Positions 27,026-36,834 are shown, counted from the stretch's first letter. The stretch: 64,000 nt of DNA from Pasteurella sp049941595 (GCA_049941595.1 JBNFNA010000003.1:1-64000); one strand, 5' to 3'. Numbers and translations are program-made. The notes: a model not told the origin generated them from the letters alone.

Positions 27026-27763
27026 TTACACGCGGAAGAAAATCCCATCCTCATCTTTTTTCTGTAAAATTTGCCAACGATAGACCGCACTTAAACGCTC
27101 GCTTTGCATTACATCTTCCACATCACCTTGTGCAATGATTTTTCCGTGTTGCATTAATAAAATATGATCAGCATAGCCTGCGGCTAAATCAAGATCGTGC
27201 AACACCATTACTACATTAAACTTCGATTTATGCTGTTTTAAAAAATGCATTAAGCTTTGTTGATGACGAATATCTAAATGGTTACAAGGTTCATCAAGTA
27301 ATATCACTGGGGCATTTTGCATTAATGCACGCACAATATTGGCACGTTGTTGCTCTCCGCCTGAAAGCATATTCACACGTTTATGGCGTAAATGCGTTAA
27401 CTCAAACTGTTCAAGTAATAAGTCGAGATTTTCTTGATCTACTTTTTTGGTAGAAAAAAGTGCGGGGTTAAATTGCCCTAATTTCACATATTCTTCAACA
27501 GAAAGTGGCATTCCATAACGCCCATTTTGTGCCACTAATGCCAATTTTCCTGTGCGAATTTGATCCAGTACGGTCTCGCCATTTAGTTTAACTTGCGCAT
27601 TAAAATAGCCTAAAAGTGCTTTTAAAAGCGTGGATTTACCTGCGCCATTTGGTCCAATGATTGCAGTATGCTTGCCTTTTGGAATATGCAAATGTTCCGT
27701 CTGTAAAATAACACGCTCGTTAGCTTGAATAGTCAGAGGTTGTAACTCAAAAAGTGATGACAT
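27026..27763 (-). CDS. Iron/heme ABC transporter ATP-binding protein (HmuV/FecE type)
   Basis: 245 residues. Walker A GPNGAGKST, the signature MLSGGEQQR, Walker B VILLDEP and the H-loop VVMVLHDLD are intact, and the sequence belongs to the iron-siderophore/heme/B12 importer group. The ATG at 27763 has GGGAGG six bases upstream. It lies directly downstream of the permease gene (14-base gap), and the two must act together in the inner membrane. Confidence 0.9.
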   Translation of the reverse strand: MSSLFELQPLTIQANERVILQTEHLHIPKGKHTAIIGPNGAGKSTLLKALLGYFNAQVKLNGETVLDQIRTGKLALVAQNGRYGMPLSVEEYVKLGQFNPALFSTKKVDQENLDLLLEQFELTHLRHKRVNMLSGGEQQRANIVRALMQNAPVILLDEPCNHLDIRHQQSLMHFLKQHKSKFNVVMVLHDLDLAAGYADHILLMQHGKIIAQGDVEDVMQSERLSAVYRWQILQKKDEDGIFFRV

Positions 27764-27777
27764 CAATAACCTCCCAG

Positions 27778-28722
27778 TTATGCTCTACGGCGAGTCGATT
27801 GGATAAAAATCCAAAAGAAGAAAGGGCCACCTAACAATGCAATGACAATCCCTACAGGTAAATCAATTGGATAGGTAATTAAACGTGATGCACTATCAAC
27901 CGATAATAAAAAAGCTGCGCCCACCCAAGCAGACAGTAAAATGAGTTTGCGACGGTGACCACCAATTACCGTGGTTAAAATATTGGGGATCATCATTCCT
28001 AGAAAACCAATAATCCCTGATAACGAAACAGCTGCACCTGTTAATAACGCTGCGGCAATCACCGTTTGCAAACGGACTTTCGAGACTGAAACGCCCATAC
28101 TAAAAGCGGTATCTTCCCCTAGCATTAAGCAGTCAAGCTGGCGACCTAAAATAGCTAACCAAACTAAACCAATCAGCATAATCGCAAAAGGATAATAAAT
28201 AGGTGTAAAACCTGCTTCTGATAAGCTACCCGCAAGCCAAATAGTAGCACTACGTAAGACGAGATCATCAGATAAAAATAGAATTAAGCCAACCACGGCA
28301 GAGCAAAATGCACTGAGAATAAAACCCATAATTAATAAGCCTAGCGTGCCACCACCAAATAAATGATGTGCGAATAAAATCAATAAACACACCACTAATG
28401 CACCTAAAAAAGCAGCAAGAGGCACACCAATGCCAGCTGTGCCAAAGGCTAGAACACAGATGACACCTAAGGCAGCACCACCTGAAGTTCCAATTAAACT
28501 TGGGTCCGCTAACGGGTTTTCAAAAAGAGCTTGAAGCCCTGCACCTGCAGCAGCTAATGCAGCGCCAACCACTAATGCATTGATAATACGAGGTAAACGA
28601 ATATCAAAAACGATAGGATCGAGTGAGTTTGGCGACTGCCAGCCACCAAACCCCACACCAATAGAGAACCAAATTAGAAAAGCAGTTCCAATAAAAGCAA
28701 AAAACAAAGAAAGTTTTTTCAT
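27778..28722 (-). CDS. Iron/heme ABC transporter permease (FecCD/BtuC family)
   Basis: 314 residues with about nine to ten membrane segments. Family blocks include the RLPRIINALVVGAALAAAGAGLQALF segment near the N-terminus (split here between R-L-P-R and the G-A-G-L-Q part), NPLADPSLIGTSGGAALG, and GIIGFLGMMIPN near the coupling helix. It forms the pore of an importer with the adjacent ATPase and binding protein. The start is uncertain: an ATG at 28722 begins a typical MKKL sequence, and an in-frame GTG lies at 28731. Confidence 0.88.
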   Translation of the reverse strand: MKKLSLFFAFIGTAFLIWFSIGVGFGGWQSPNSLDPIVFDIRLPRIINALVVGAALAAAGAGLQALFENPLADPSLIGTSGGAALGVICVLAFGTAGIGVPLAAFLGALVVCLLILFAHHLFGGGTLGLLIMGFILSAFCSAVVGLILFLSDDLVLRSATIWLAGSLSEAGFTPIYYPFAIMLIGLVWLAILGRQLDCLMLGEDTAFSMGVSVSKVRLQTVIAAALLTGAAVSLSGIIGFLGMMIPNILTTVIGGHRRKLILLSAWVGAAFLLSVDSASRLITYPIDLPVGIVIALLGGPFFFWIFIQSTRRRA

Positions 28723-28752
28723 TTGAATCACTACATCTGCTTCACTAATGGC

Positions 28753-29538
28753 TTATTTTGCTAAGTCGTGTAAACGTTTTAATACTTCTGGTGTATTTAA
28801 ACCATAACGTAAATAGTCATTTGCAGACCAGAAATAAATATGACCGGATTTAGCAGCAGGGCTATTTGCAATTTCAGGGCGCTCAAGTAATTTTTCCACA
28901 CCACCGATAACCTTCTTTTGGTGTTCAGCGACAATAATCACATCAGGTTGCGCAACTAACCACGCTTCACGGTTAAGTGGTTTGATCCCTTCTACATCAA
29001 CTGCCGCATTCACACCACCAGCACGACGAATCAACTCATCCGCAGCTGTATTTTTACCAGCAACAACACGACCATCATAAGTTAATAAATAACGTTTGCC
29101 AGTATTTGGTAATGGCTTAATTCCATTTTCCCAAGCTGTCGCTAATTTATCTGCTTGCTCTGCTTTAGAAATCAGCTTACCAACTTCACGAATTGCTTTA
29201 CCAAAGGCTTCGATATTATCTTGTGGTAAGACGTTAACTGTTTTCACACCAAGTTGGTTTAAGTTATCAAAAATCGTTGCTGGCATTGCCATATAAGAAC
29301 CTAACACTAAATCAGGTTTAGTTTCTAAAATTGGCTCAACCGCTAATTTACGGTGAATACCAATCACTGGTATTTTTTCTACCGCTGGATTCATTGCCGT
29401 TTGATCACGACCTACAATTTGATCTGTACTTTCTAATGCAACTACAATGTCAGCCGTATCTGGCGTTAAAGTCACAATACGTTGTGCATAAGCAAAAGGT
29501 TGAACAGCTAATAATAAAAGCGTAAGCAGTTTTTTCAT
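28753..29538 (-). CDS. Periplasmic heme/iron-complex binding protein (HmuT-like)
   Basis: 261 residues. A signal peptide (about 1-18, ending AYA) is followed by a two-lobe binding protein of the BtuF/HmuT type. RIVTLTPDTADIVVALE, the VGRDQTAMNP segment, KPDLVLGSY and DVIIVAEH match the heme-binding branch. It passes substrate from the outer-membrane receptor to the permease. The ATG at 29538 follows AGGACG. It sits between the PDZ-esterase and the permease in one operon. Heme is the likely but unproven ligand. Confidence 0.86.
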   Translation of the reverse strand: MKKLLTLLLLAVQPFAYAQRIVTLTPDTADIVVALESTDQIVGRDQTAMNPAVEKIPVIGIHRKLAVEPILETKPDLVLGSYMAMPATIFDNLNQLGVKTVNVLPQDNIEAFGKAIREVGKLISKAEQADKLATAWENGIKPLPNTGKRYLLTYDGRVVAGKNTAADELIRRAGGVNAAVDVEGIKPLNREAWLVAQPDVIIVAEHQKKVIGGVEKLLERPEIANSPAAKSGHIYFWSANDYLRYGLNTPEVLKRLHDLAK

Positions 29539-29547
29539 AATAACGTC

Positions 29548-30903
29548 CTATTGAATAGTAAAAGTTTGCATATTTTCAGGTTTTACCTGTTGAATTTTTC
29601 CATTTAGCTCTAGCTCAATCATCGAATCAGCTTTAAATGGCAATAGCGAAAAATCAATTTCTAATTCTGAAACACGAGAAGTTTCTATAAGTAAACGATT
29701 CTCATTTACTTCGGCCCTTACCTTACCTGAAATTGGCTGTTTAGCAAAGACTTGATATTCATATCCTTCAGGAAATTGACCTGATAGCGTAAAAATTTGG
29801 CTATTTCTCTCCACAGTTAGTGTGGTTTTATCCCCCGCTTTCTTTGTTGAGAGATAATTAAAGGCAGCATAACGATGATCTAACTCCGTATCTTCCATTT
29901 TCAAAATAATATCGCCTGCTTGCACACCCATTTTTTCTGCCGCACTACCTTTTTTATTAAAAGAAGAAACTTTCATTCCTTTTCCTGTATAGCTGGCATC
30001 TAAAATCATCCCAAAAGAGGCTTTATCATTAACCATTTTGAGCTCGTATGGTTTATGCCATTCTTTAGCCGTTTCTGCAGGATTAAGTTTAGTGATCTTT
30101 AACCACGCAAATTTATTCGAAAAATCATCCGCACTTTCAAACGATATTTTTGTAATTGGCTGACGTTTATGATTATCGATAAAGGCCTTCAGCTCTGCCG
30201 CAATAGTCGGAAAATAACTCATTTCGTGATTGCCTTCAGGGCTACGAAATACCACATTTGAATGATATTCTTTTATTTTGTCTATTGTAGGTTGCATTAA
30301 TCGCGCAGGGTAAAGCATATCGGATTGTGTATTCACGATGTATAACGGCTTATGATTTAAGTTTTCTAAATAAACGGGGGATTGACCAATTGTCGCCGCG
30401 ACGCTTAATGAGCCATTGAGGGAAATAAATCCAGCAAATGGCGAAGATTGTGTCGTAGCAAAATATAATGTGCCAGAACCACCATCAGAGAAGCCACTTA
30501 AAAAGATCTTATCTTCATTAACCGCAACTTCTTGTTTAATTTTATCGATTTCAGCCAACACCATTTTGATCCCATTTGGTTCGAACCAAGTGGCGCCCTT
30601 TTGCCCATAAGGGAATAACACATAATATCCGCCTTCGTCCGCCAATTTTACCAAGGGGGATTTATGTGCAGACTCTAATGGATTAATACGTAATGTAGTG
30701 GCTGAAACTGCACCGTGCAAATACACAACTAAAGGGTGCTTTTTGCCTTGTTCAAGGTTTTTAGGCACATACAAAATATAAGGGCGTTTTTGGCCATCTT
30801 CGCCTTGATATTCAAAACTTTTAAATTCCCCCTGTGCCATAGCAACTCCCGTCACGAAAGATAATAATAACAACCAAAATGTTTTAACTAATTGTTTATT
30901 CAT
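29548..30903 (-). CDS. Secreted alpha/beta-hydrolase (esterase-like) with a C-terminal PDZ domain
   Basis: 451 residues. A signal peptide (about 1-23, ending AMA) sends it to the periplasm or beyond. The hydrolase domain (about 35-245) has an oxyanion HG at 63-64, a nucleophile S139 in GFSDGG, and plausible partners D195 (NTQSDMLY) and H226 (GNHEMSY), like feruloyl esterase/PHB depolymerase-type enzymes. A PDZ domain follows (about 296-375, GSAAEKMGVQAGDIIL). The 9-base gap to the binding-protein gene puts it in the iron/heme transport operon. It might cleave an ester-type siderophore or process a complex, but no substrate can be named. Confidence 0.82.
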   Translation of the reverse strand: MNKQLVKTFWLLLLSFVTGVAMAQGEFKSFEYQGEDGQKRPYILYVPKNLEQGKKHPLVVYLHGAVSATTLRINPLESAHKSPLVKLADEGGYYVLFPYGQKGATWFEPNGIKMVLAEIDKIKQEVAVNEDKIFLSGFSDGGSGTLYFATTQSSPFAGFISLNGSLSVAATIGQSPVYLENLNHKPLYIVNTQSDMLYPARLMQPTIDKIKEYHSNVVFRSPEGNHEMSYFPTIAAELKAFIDNHKRQPITKISFESADDFSNKFAWLKITKLNPAETAKEWHKPYELKMVNDKASFGMILDASYTGKGMKVSSFNKKGSAAEKMGVQAGDIILKMEDTELDHRYAAFNYLSTKKAGDKTTLTVERNSQIFTLSGQFPEGYEYQVFAKQPISGKVRAEVNENRLLIETSRVSELEIDFSLLPFKADSMIELELNGKIQQVKPENMQTFTIQ

Positions 30904-30931
30904 TATTTCTATTCCTTTTGTAAACTAAAAA

Positions 30932-30977
30932 AAGTGCGGTCAATTTTGCGAAAAGTTTGCAAAAATTCACCGCACTT
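30932..30977. terminator. Paired uptake-signal hairpin between receptor and esterase genes
   Basis: AAGTGCGGT (30932-30940) and ACCGCACTT (30969-30977) with extra pairing inside (CAATTTTGC / GCAAAAATT). It would partly terminate the receptor transcript before the ABC genes. Confidence 0.7.
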
Positions 30978-30989
30978 GTGAGGACTTCT

Positions 30990-33254
30990 TTAGAATTTTA
31001 ATTCCACATTAATCGTATAGTTGCGTCCCGGTTGAGTATAACGATCGATGGTTTTGTTATCTGGAGTTTCGACTACATCACCAAAGGTCCAATATTTCTT
31101 ATTGAATAGGTTGAATACCCCGGCACGAATTTCAACGTTTTTCACAGGTTGGTAATAAGCGGTGAGATCCCAAACGCCATAGCCAGGTGCTTTGAAGTAA
31201 GAATATTCAACGTTCTTATCCATATAAGTACCAGGATTACGTTTTTTATCTGACCAACGGAATTTTGTGCCAAAGCCCCAAGTATCTCGTTCATATTCAA
31301 ACCCAACAACACCATTCAACGGATGTGCCGTTGTTAATGGTTTCTTCGGATTCAATACATAGCCTTTCATCCACGCCACTGCATTGGTCAATGTCCAGTT
31401 ATCCGCAAATTGCCACGCTGTGAATAATTCAGCACCATAGGTTTTTACTTTACCTTTATTGCCATAATACACTTCACGCAAACAACCTCGACAAGGCGGT
31501 AACACTTGCTCTGGGCTTAAGAAGTTTTTGTATTGGTTATAATAAGTATTTAAACGAGCTTTGAATGTGTCTGAGACATAAAGCAAACCAAGATCGAAAC
31601 TATTTGCCTCTTCCGGTTTCAAGTTTGGGTTTGGATTAATTTTATATTTTCCCATTGATCCCATATTCATTTCCGCACCTACACCAATATATTGCGGGTT
31701 TGGTAATTTCTTCGCATAAGCATACCCTGCTAACAACGCCAATTCATCAGAAAGCGGGATATGCAAACGCACACTTGGGGATAAGGTGCTATACGTTAAT
31801 TTTTTATTTACTGCAGCTTTATCTTGGGTTGGCGTTGTGTCTAAATGACTAGATTTGAATCTGCGTTCTTCATACTGATAACGTAACGCTAAATTTAATG
31901 TCACATCATTGACAAAGGTCATTTGATCTTGCAAACCTAAGCTATAATTTTTGGTGATCGTTTTTGGGAATAAACGGAATTGGTTATCTTCCGCCAATGA
32001 ATTTTTACTTTGACGTTGATAATCATCACCACGTAGACGATCTAACTCATCTCGTCTAAACTCAAGGCTATTAGATAAGCGGTGCTTAACTGAACCTGTC
32101 TCGAAATTGGTTTTTAACTCAGATTTAAGTCCGTAAATACGATGCGTTAATCGGTTATTATTTTGTGTTGTTTCGTTTAATTTATTACCATTGGTTGCCG
32201 AACTTTCAGAATATTGATAGGTCGTATCATTAATTTTCAAACGTTGTGAATACCCTTGGAAATTAATTTCATCTAACCAATCACTTTCTGGTAAATAACG
32301 ATAAACAAATCCCGCACGCTCACGAGTAAATTTATCTAATGATGTAGCTGTGGCGACTTTATCGGTGCGAGTCACTGGTGGTTGCGCTGGATTTTGTAGT
32401 CTTAATGGACGTGAAGTGGTCTTTAAAAACTCATCACGTTGGGTATTTATTTTTCGCTCATAACGTTCAAAGGTTAATTCAAGACGATTTGCATCTTGAC
32501 TAAAATTCAATTTCGCTAGAATGTTGTTTCCTTTCGTTTTTTGATCATTGGAAACTGTTTTGTCGTCGCCGTTTTCATCATTTTCAGCAAAATTATCAAA
32601 CTCTTTACTATCACGCTGAGTCAGCATTAATAAGCCTTCCACAAATTGCGAATGCCCCGCTAAAGTTGCTGTTTTGGTATGTGCACTGTAAGTGCTGCGA
32701 TAACCATATTTTAATCCGGCATAAAGCGGTTTATCTGCGTGAACAAAATCGCTCGGGTTGTAAGTCATCATATTGACACTACCACCTAACGCACCATTGC
32801 CATAAAGCGCAGAATTCCCTGATTTATCAATATCGACTTGGCGCAAAGTTTCTGGTTCAACAACATCAACACCCAATTTACTGGAAATATTACGCCCTAC
32901 ACGTGGGCCTGCATCTTCAAAAGGTTCTGTTAATGGAATACCATCAATGTTCATTTGAATGCGTTGATGACGAATACCGCGAATATTGTAGCCATTGTGT
33001 CCCATACGCATATTGTCAGAGTCAACATCTACGCCCGGTTCGTACTTCGCAATGTCTTCAATGTTTTGTGCGCCTGTTCGTTTTAGCTGCTCTTTTCCAA
33101 CAGTGGACTGAGTTGGTGTTGTATAAGTGCTGTCCGAAGTGTGAGATGACACCACAATTGGGGCTAATTCAATGGTTTTATTGCCTTCAGCAAAAGCCAT
33201 TCCAGTAATAGTTAAACTCACAAATTGTGCGATATAAAGAGGTTTAATTTGCAT
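30990..33254 (-). CDS. TonB-dependent outer-membrane receptor for heme or another iron complex
   Basis: 754 residues. A signal peptide (about 1-22, ending AFA), a TonB box (IELAPIVVSS), a plug with GYNIRGIRHQRIQMNIDGIP and VDIDKSGNSALYGNGALGGSVNM, and a long barrel ending in VELKF are present. NPNLKPEEANSFDLG is a clear heme-receptor signature, but no histidine lies between it and the preceding FRAP-like segment. A CRGC cysteine pair sits in a predicted loop. A strong Fur box lies just upstream. Its operon supplies binding protein, permease, ATPase and a secreted esterase. Confidence 0.87.
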   Translation of the reverse strand: MQIKPLYIAQFVSLTITGMAFAEGNKTIELAPIVVSSHTSDSTYTTPTQSTVGKEQLKRTGAQNIEDIAKYEPGVDVDSDNMRMGHNGYNIRGIRHQRIQMNIDGIPLTEPFEDAGPRVGRNISSKLGVDVVEPETLRQVDIDKSGNSALYGNGALGGSVNMMTYNPSDFVHADKPLYAGLKYGYRSTYSAHTKTATLAGHSQFVEGLLMLTQRDSKEFDNFAENDENGDDKTVSNDQKTKGNNILAKLNFSQDANRLELTFERYERKINTQRDEFLKTTSRPLRLQNPAQPPVTRTDKVATATSLDKFTRERAGFVYRYLPESDWLDEINFQGYSQRLKINDTTYQYSESSATNGNKLNETTQNNNRLTHRIYGLKSELKTNFETGSVKHRLSNSLEFRRDELDRLRGDDYQRQSKNSLAEDNQFRLFPKTITKNYSLGLQDQMTFVNDVTLNLALRYQYEERRFKSSHLDTTPTQDKAAVNKKLTYSTLSPSVRLHIPLSDELALLAGYAYAKKLPNPQYIGVGAEMNMGSMGKYKINPNPNLKPEEANSFDLGLLYVSDTFKARLNTYYNQYKNFLSPEQVLPPCRGCLREVYYGNKGKVKTYGAELFTAWQFADNWTLTNAVAWMKGYVLNPKKPLTTAHPLNGVVGFEYERDTWGFGTKFRWSDKKRNPGTYMDKNVEYSYFKAPGYGVWDLTAYYQPVKNVEIRAGVFNLFNKKYWTFGDVVETPDNKTIDRYTQPGRNYTINVELKF

Positions 33255-33283
33255 AATTAAATATCCATATATTTATTAAAAGA

Positions 33284-33306
33284 ATAATGATAACAATTAT
33301 CATTAT
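33284..33306 (-). promoter_or_regulatory. Fur box upstream of the iron/heme uptake operon
   Basis: ATAATGATAA, three bases, TTATCATTAT: a 10-bp perfect inverted repeat that matches the Fur consensus GATAATGATAATCATTATC almost throughout, placed 30 bases before the receptor start. Iron repression is a strong inference. Confidence 0.82.
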
Positions 33307-33413
33307 ATGATCAATTGTATGCATTTTAAACAGTAAAATTTATATCTTTGCTCTAAAAATGAACTGATCCTATCACTTATAATTCACTAGACATTTTTCT
33401 CGAAATATAAAAA

Positions 33414-33457
33414 AATCTCCCCCTTTCATTTTATTTAACTAATGAAAGAGGGAGATT
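33414..33457 (-). terminator. Terminator after bioB
   Basis: Long imperfect stem (AATCTCCC..CTTTCATT with AATGAAAG..GGGAGATT) followed on the minus strand by a run of T. The only minus-strand gene it can serve is bioB. Confidence 0.8.
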
Positions 33458-33504
33458 GAATTCTACCTAAAAATAATTATTTTTAGACCGCACTTTAAAT
33501 AATA

Positions 33505-34518
33505 TTAATCTTCCGAACGATAACGATTTTCTTCTGTTTCAGGTTCTAAATCTAATTTCGCCATTAATAATTGGTCACCGTCTTCTTCTGGGTTACCCGT
33601 CACCAATAACTTATCACCATAGAAAATCGAGTTTGCACCTGCCATAAAACACATCGCTTGCATTTCTTCAGACATTCCTTGGCGACCTGCCGATAAACGC
33701 ACATAGCTTTTTGGCATTGTAATACGTGCCACCGCAATAGTACGTACAAATTCTGTCCAGTCTAATTCAGCTGCTTCCGCTAATGGTGTGCCTTCCACTT
33801 TCACTAATTGATTAATTGGCACAGATTCTGGTTGTGGATCTAAATTCGCAAGACTTGCGATTAAACCCGCACGCTCTTTACGGGTTTCATTCATTCCCAC
33901 GATCCCACCACAGCAGACTTTTAAGCCCGCTTTACGCACTTTGCCTAAAGTGTTGATACGGTCATCAAACTGACGTGTACCGATCACATTGTGATAATGC
34001 TCTGGTGCAGTATCTAAATTGTGGTTGTAATAATCTAAACCAGCCGCTTTTAAATCTTCCGCCATACCGTCTTGCAACAAACCAAAAGTCCCACATGTTT
34101 CCAAACCAAGCGATTTTACCGCTTTAATAATTTCAGTAATTTTCGCCACATCTTTGGGTTTTGGACCACGCCAAGCTGCGCCCATACAAAAACGCCCTGC
34201 GCCACGTGCTTTTGCAATTTTTGCCTTTTCGACAATCTCATCAATTTCTAATAATTGCTGATTTTGCACACCTGTTTGATAGCGTGCAGACTGTGGGCAA
34301 TAGCCACAATCTTCAGGGCAACCGCCCGTTTTGATCGACATTAAAGTCGATAATTGAATTGCTTTTGGATTAAAATTTTCACGATGCACTTGTGCTGCAC
34401 GATACACTAAATCCAAAAATGGCGTTTCAAATAACGCTTCCACTTTACATACAGACCAATATTCCAAAGAAGGATGTGGGGTTAGAGTTTTTACTTGAAA
34501 AGATGTTGCTATTGTCAT
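33505..34518 (-). CDS. bioB: Biotin synthase
   Basis: 337 residues. This radical-SAM enzyme inserts sulfur into dethiobiotin in the last step of biotin synthesis. The CPEDCGYCPQS motif binds the SAM-cleaving 4Fe-4S cluster; conserved cysteines and the YNHNLDT segment for the second cluster are present. I chose the ATG at 34518 (MTIATSF, weak GGAAA site); an in-frame TTG at 34545 is less likely. No other bio gene is near. It sits 62 bases after thiQ on the same strand, possibly with its own promoter. Confidence 0.95.
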   Translation of the reverse strand: MTIATSFQVKTLTPHPSLEYWSVCKVEALFETPFLDLVYRAAQVHRENFNPKAIQLSTLMSIKTGGCPEDCGYCPQSARYQTGVQNQQLLEIDEIVEKAKIAKARGAGRFCMGAAWRGPKPKDVAKITEIIKAVKSLGLETCGTFGLLQDGMAEDLKAAGLDYYNHNLDTAPEHYHNVIGTRQFDDRINTLGKVRKAGLKVCCGGIVGMNETRKERAGLIASLANLDPQPESVPINQLVKVEGTPLAEAAELDWTEFVRTIAVARITMPKSYVRLSAGRQGMSEEMQAMCFMAGANSIFYGDKLLVTGNPEEDGDQLLMAKLDLEPETEENRYRSED

Positions 34519-34579
34519 AGTTGTTTTCCGTTTTTTATTCCGCAAAAGTGAGGTCTATTTTCCATTAAAACTGTGAATG

Positions 34580-35221
34580 TCAAAGAGATAAATCACTGAT
34601 CCTACCATTCTCAATTTGAATGATACGATCCACTTTATCTTTCACTTCAGTTAACTGATGTGTCACCATCAACAAGGTCAATTTTTTGTCGTCACATAAC
34701 GTCAAAAGTAAATTCAACATTTCAGCACGCAATTCAGGATCGAGTGCTGAAAAAGGTTCATCTAATAATAAAATTGGTTTATCACGTAACAAACAACGTG
34801 CCAATGCCACACGCTGTTTTTGTCCGCCAGATAAATTTTTCGGCGATTGGGCTAATAATCTGCCTAAACCCACTGCATTCGCCACTTGTTCCACTCGTTG
34901 TGTTTCAAGTGCGGTCAATTTTAAGCTCGGTTTTAACCCCAAAGCGATATTTTGCGCCACGGATAAATGGGTAAACAAATTATTTTCTTGAAATAACATT
35001 GATACAGGGCGTTGATGTGGCAAGGTGTCAGTATGATTTTCATCGTTTAACCTAATATCACCTTGTGTGGAAAATTCAAAGCCTGCCAATAAATTCAATA
35101 AAGTGCTTTTGCCCGAGCCACTTGCGCCCACAATTGCAACTTTTTGTTGCGCAGGAACAGATAAATCAAACAAGAAATCTGCATTTTTATATTGAAAATG
35201 AACTTGTTCTAATTTAATCAT
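34580..35221 (-). CDS. thiQ: Thiamine ABC transporter ATP-binding protein
   Basis: 213 residues, short as is typical for ThiQ. Walker A GASGSGKST, signature LSGGQKQR, Walker B ILLLDEP and the switch histidine in MVTHQ are present. It powers uptake of thiamine and its phosphates through ThiP. The ATG at 35221 overlaps the end of thiP by 8 bases, so translation is coupled; an earlier start at 35254 would overlap more and is unsupported. Third gene of the thiBPQ operon. Confidence 0.93.
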   Translation of the reverse strand: MIKLEQVHFQYKNADFLFDLSVPAQQKVAIVGASGSGKSTLLNLLAGFEFSTQGDIRLNDENHTDTLPHQRPVSMLFQENNLFTHLSVAQNIALGLKPSLKLTALETQRVEQVANAVGLGRLLAQSPKNLSGGQKQRVALARCLLRDKPILLLDEPFSALDPELRAEMLNLLLTLCDDKKLTLLMVTHQLTEVKDKVDRIIQIENGRISDLSL

Positions 35222-36824
35222 TAGTTTCTTCCTTTTGTCGCTCAATCGCCACAAAGATCAACATACATAACATCAACAAAATAAACGCCGTGACTGAGGC
35301 TTCTTGGCTACGATAATGTCCAACTTGCTGATACAGCAAATGAGGCAATGACGTAAAATCTTGGCTACCAAATAAAGCAATCGCCGTAAAATCACCGAGC
35401 GATAATGCACAAGCTAATGCAAAGGCATATTGCATTGGTGCACGTAACTGGTGCCACTCAATTAACTTAAAACGCTGCCAGCCTTGAATATTCAAAGACT
35501 CACATAATTTTTCATAATAAATCATATTGTTATGCATTGGCACCGCTAAAATGCGCAACACAAAAGGCATTGCCATCAAAGCGTTACAGCATACCACAAC
35601 CGCAAAAAGGTGTAATGTCGAAAAATCGATTTCACGCAATAACATAAACAAACCAATGGCTAATACCAAAGTGGGAATAGCTAAGATCATTGCCCCAACA
35701 CTTAAAATACTTTGCGATAACACAGGATAGTGCAACCAAGCTAAGCGTCTTGCTAATAACAATAATGCGACGGACATCAACACCGCCAGCAATGCTGACG
35801 TTGGCGCAATCACAAACGAAAAGCCTAATGCACGCCAAAGTTGTTCACTTGCCCATAAGCTGAAAAATTTGCCCGAAAAAAAGGCGGAAACCAAAGTATT
35901 AAACAAAGGCAACAACACGAACAAACTTGCCACGACAATCAAAATAATTTGCCAAATTTGCACCGCACTTGATTGCCTATCTTGCCAATAATTTTTGTTA
36001 TGCAAAACTGTGGCAGGCGCTTTGCCCCACAAGCTACTTAACGTAAATAATGCAAAGCAAATCACAAACTGCAACAACGCAAATAAGGCGGCTTTGGGTA
36101 AATCAAATTCAAATAAAATCGCTTGATAAATAGCCACTTCTAAGGTGGTGTATTTCGGTCCACCACCTAAGGTTAAGACAATTGCAAAACTTGTGAAGCA
36201 AAGCATAAAAATCAAGGTGAAAACAGAAAAAACTTGTTGGCGTAAATAAGGCAATTCAATCAAGCGAATAAATTGCCAACCGCGTAAATTCAACTGTGCC
36301 GCAAGTTGACGCTGTTGAACAGGAATGCTCTGCAAACTTTGTAAAAACATTTTGCAAGCAAGAGGAATATTAAAGAAAAGATGAGCAATTAAAATACCAG
36401 TTAAGCCGTAAATATTGGGTGTCCAATCGCTTCCGAAAAATGTACTAATTTTTGCTAACCAACCTGAACCACCATACACACCAAGCAAGCCAAAAATTGC
36501 CACTAAAGAGGGTAAAACAAAGGTGAGAGAGAATAATTTAAGAATAAATCGCTTGCCTTTGAAGTGTTGATAAAAAAAGGCACGAGCCACCAAAAACCCA
36601 AAGAAAACCGATAATAACGCAGACAAAAACGCTTGCCACAAGCTAAAAGTTAAAACGTGATGCAAATACTGATCACTGACAAGCTGTTGCCAGCCATAAT
36701 CCCCTTGTGCAGAAAAAAGCGAAAATAAGGCACTACCGCAAAATAGCAGCAAAAACGCAATTACAAAAATTCCGCCCACGTAATGCGATGGACGGAAAGT
36801 CTGATGGAAAAAACGCATTGGCAT
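35214..36824 (-). CDS. thiP: Thiamine ABC transporter permease
   Basis: 536 residues with about twelve hydrophobic segments in two homologous halves, each carrying a binding-protein-dependent permease loop (first near the ELPYLRQQVFSVFTLIF region, second near WHQLRAPMQYAFALACALSLGD). This fused double permease is the ThiP layout. It forms the inner-membrane channel between ThiB and ThiQ. It starts 10 bases after thiB; ATGs at 36824 and 36818 are both possible. Confidence 0.93.
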   Translation of the reverse strand: MPMRFFHQTFRPSHYVGGIFVIAFLLLFCGSALFSLFSAQGDYGWQQLVSDQYLHHVLTFSLWQAFLSALLSVFFGFLVARAFFYQHFKGKRFILKLFSLTFVLPSLVAIFGLLGVYGGSGWLAKISTFFGSDWTPNIYGLTGILIAHLFFNIPLACKMFLQSLQSIPVQQRQLAAQLNLRGWQFIRLIELPYLRQQVFSVFTLIFMLCFTSFAIVLTLGGGPKYTTLEVAIYQAILFEFDLPKAALFALLQFVICFALFTLSSLWGKAPATVLHNKNYWQDRQSSAVQIWQIILIVVASLFVLLPLFNTLVSAFFSGKFFSLWASEQLWRALGFSFVIAPTSALLAVLMSVALLLLARRLAWLHYPVLSQSILSVGAMILAIPTLVLAIGLFMLLREIDFSTLHLFAVVVCCNALMAMPFVLRILAVPMHNNMIYYEKLCESLNIQGWQRFKLIEWHQLRAPMQYAFALACALSLGDFTAIALFGSQDFTSLPHLLYQQVGHYRSQEASVTAFILLMLCMLIFVAIERQKEETND

Positions 36825-36834
36825 TATTACAACA

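Noticed and set aside
34519..34545. A longer bioB beginning with TTG at 34545
   Set aside because: The extra residues (RNKKRKTT) are not a normal BioB start and a good ATG is present at 34518.
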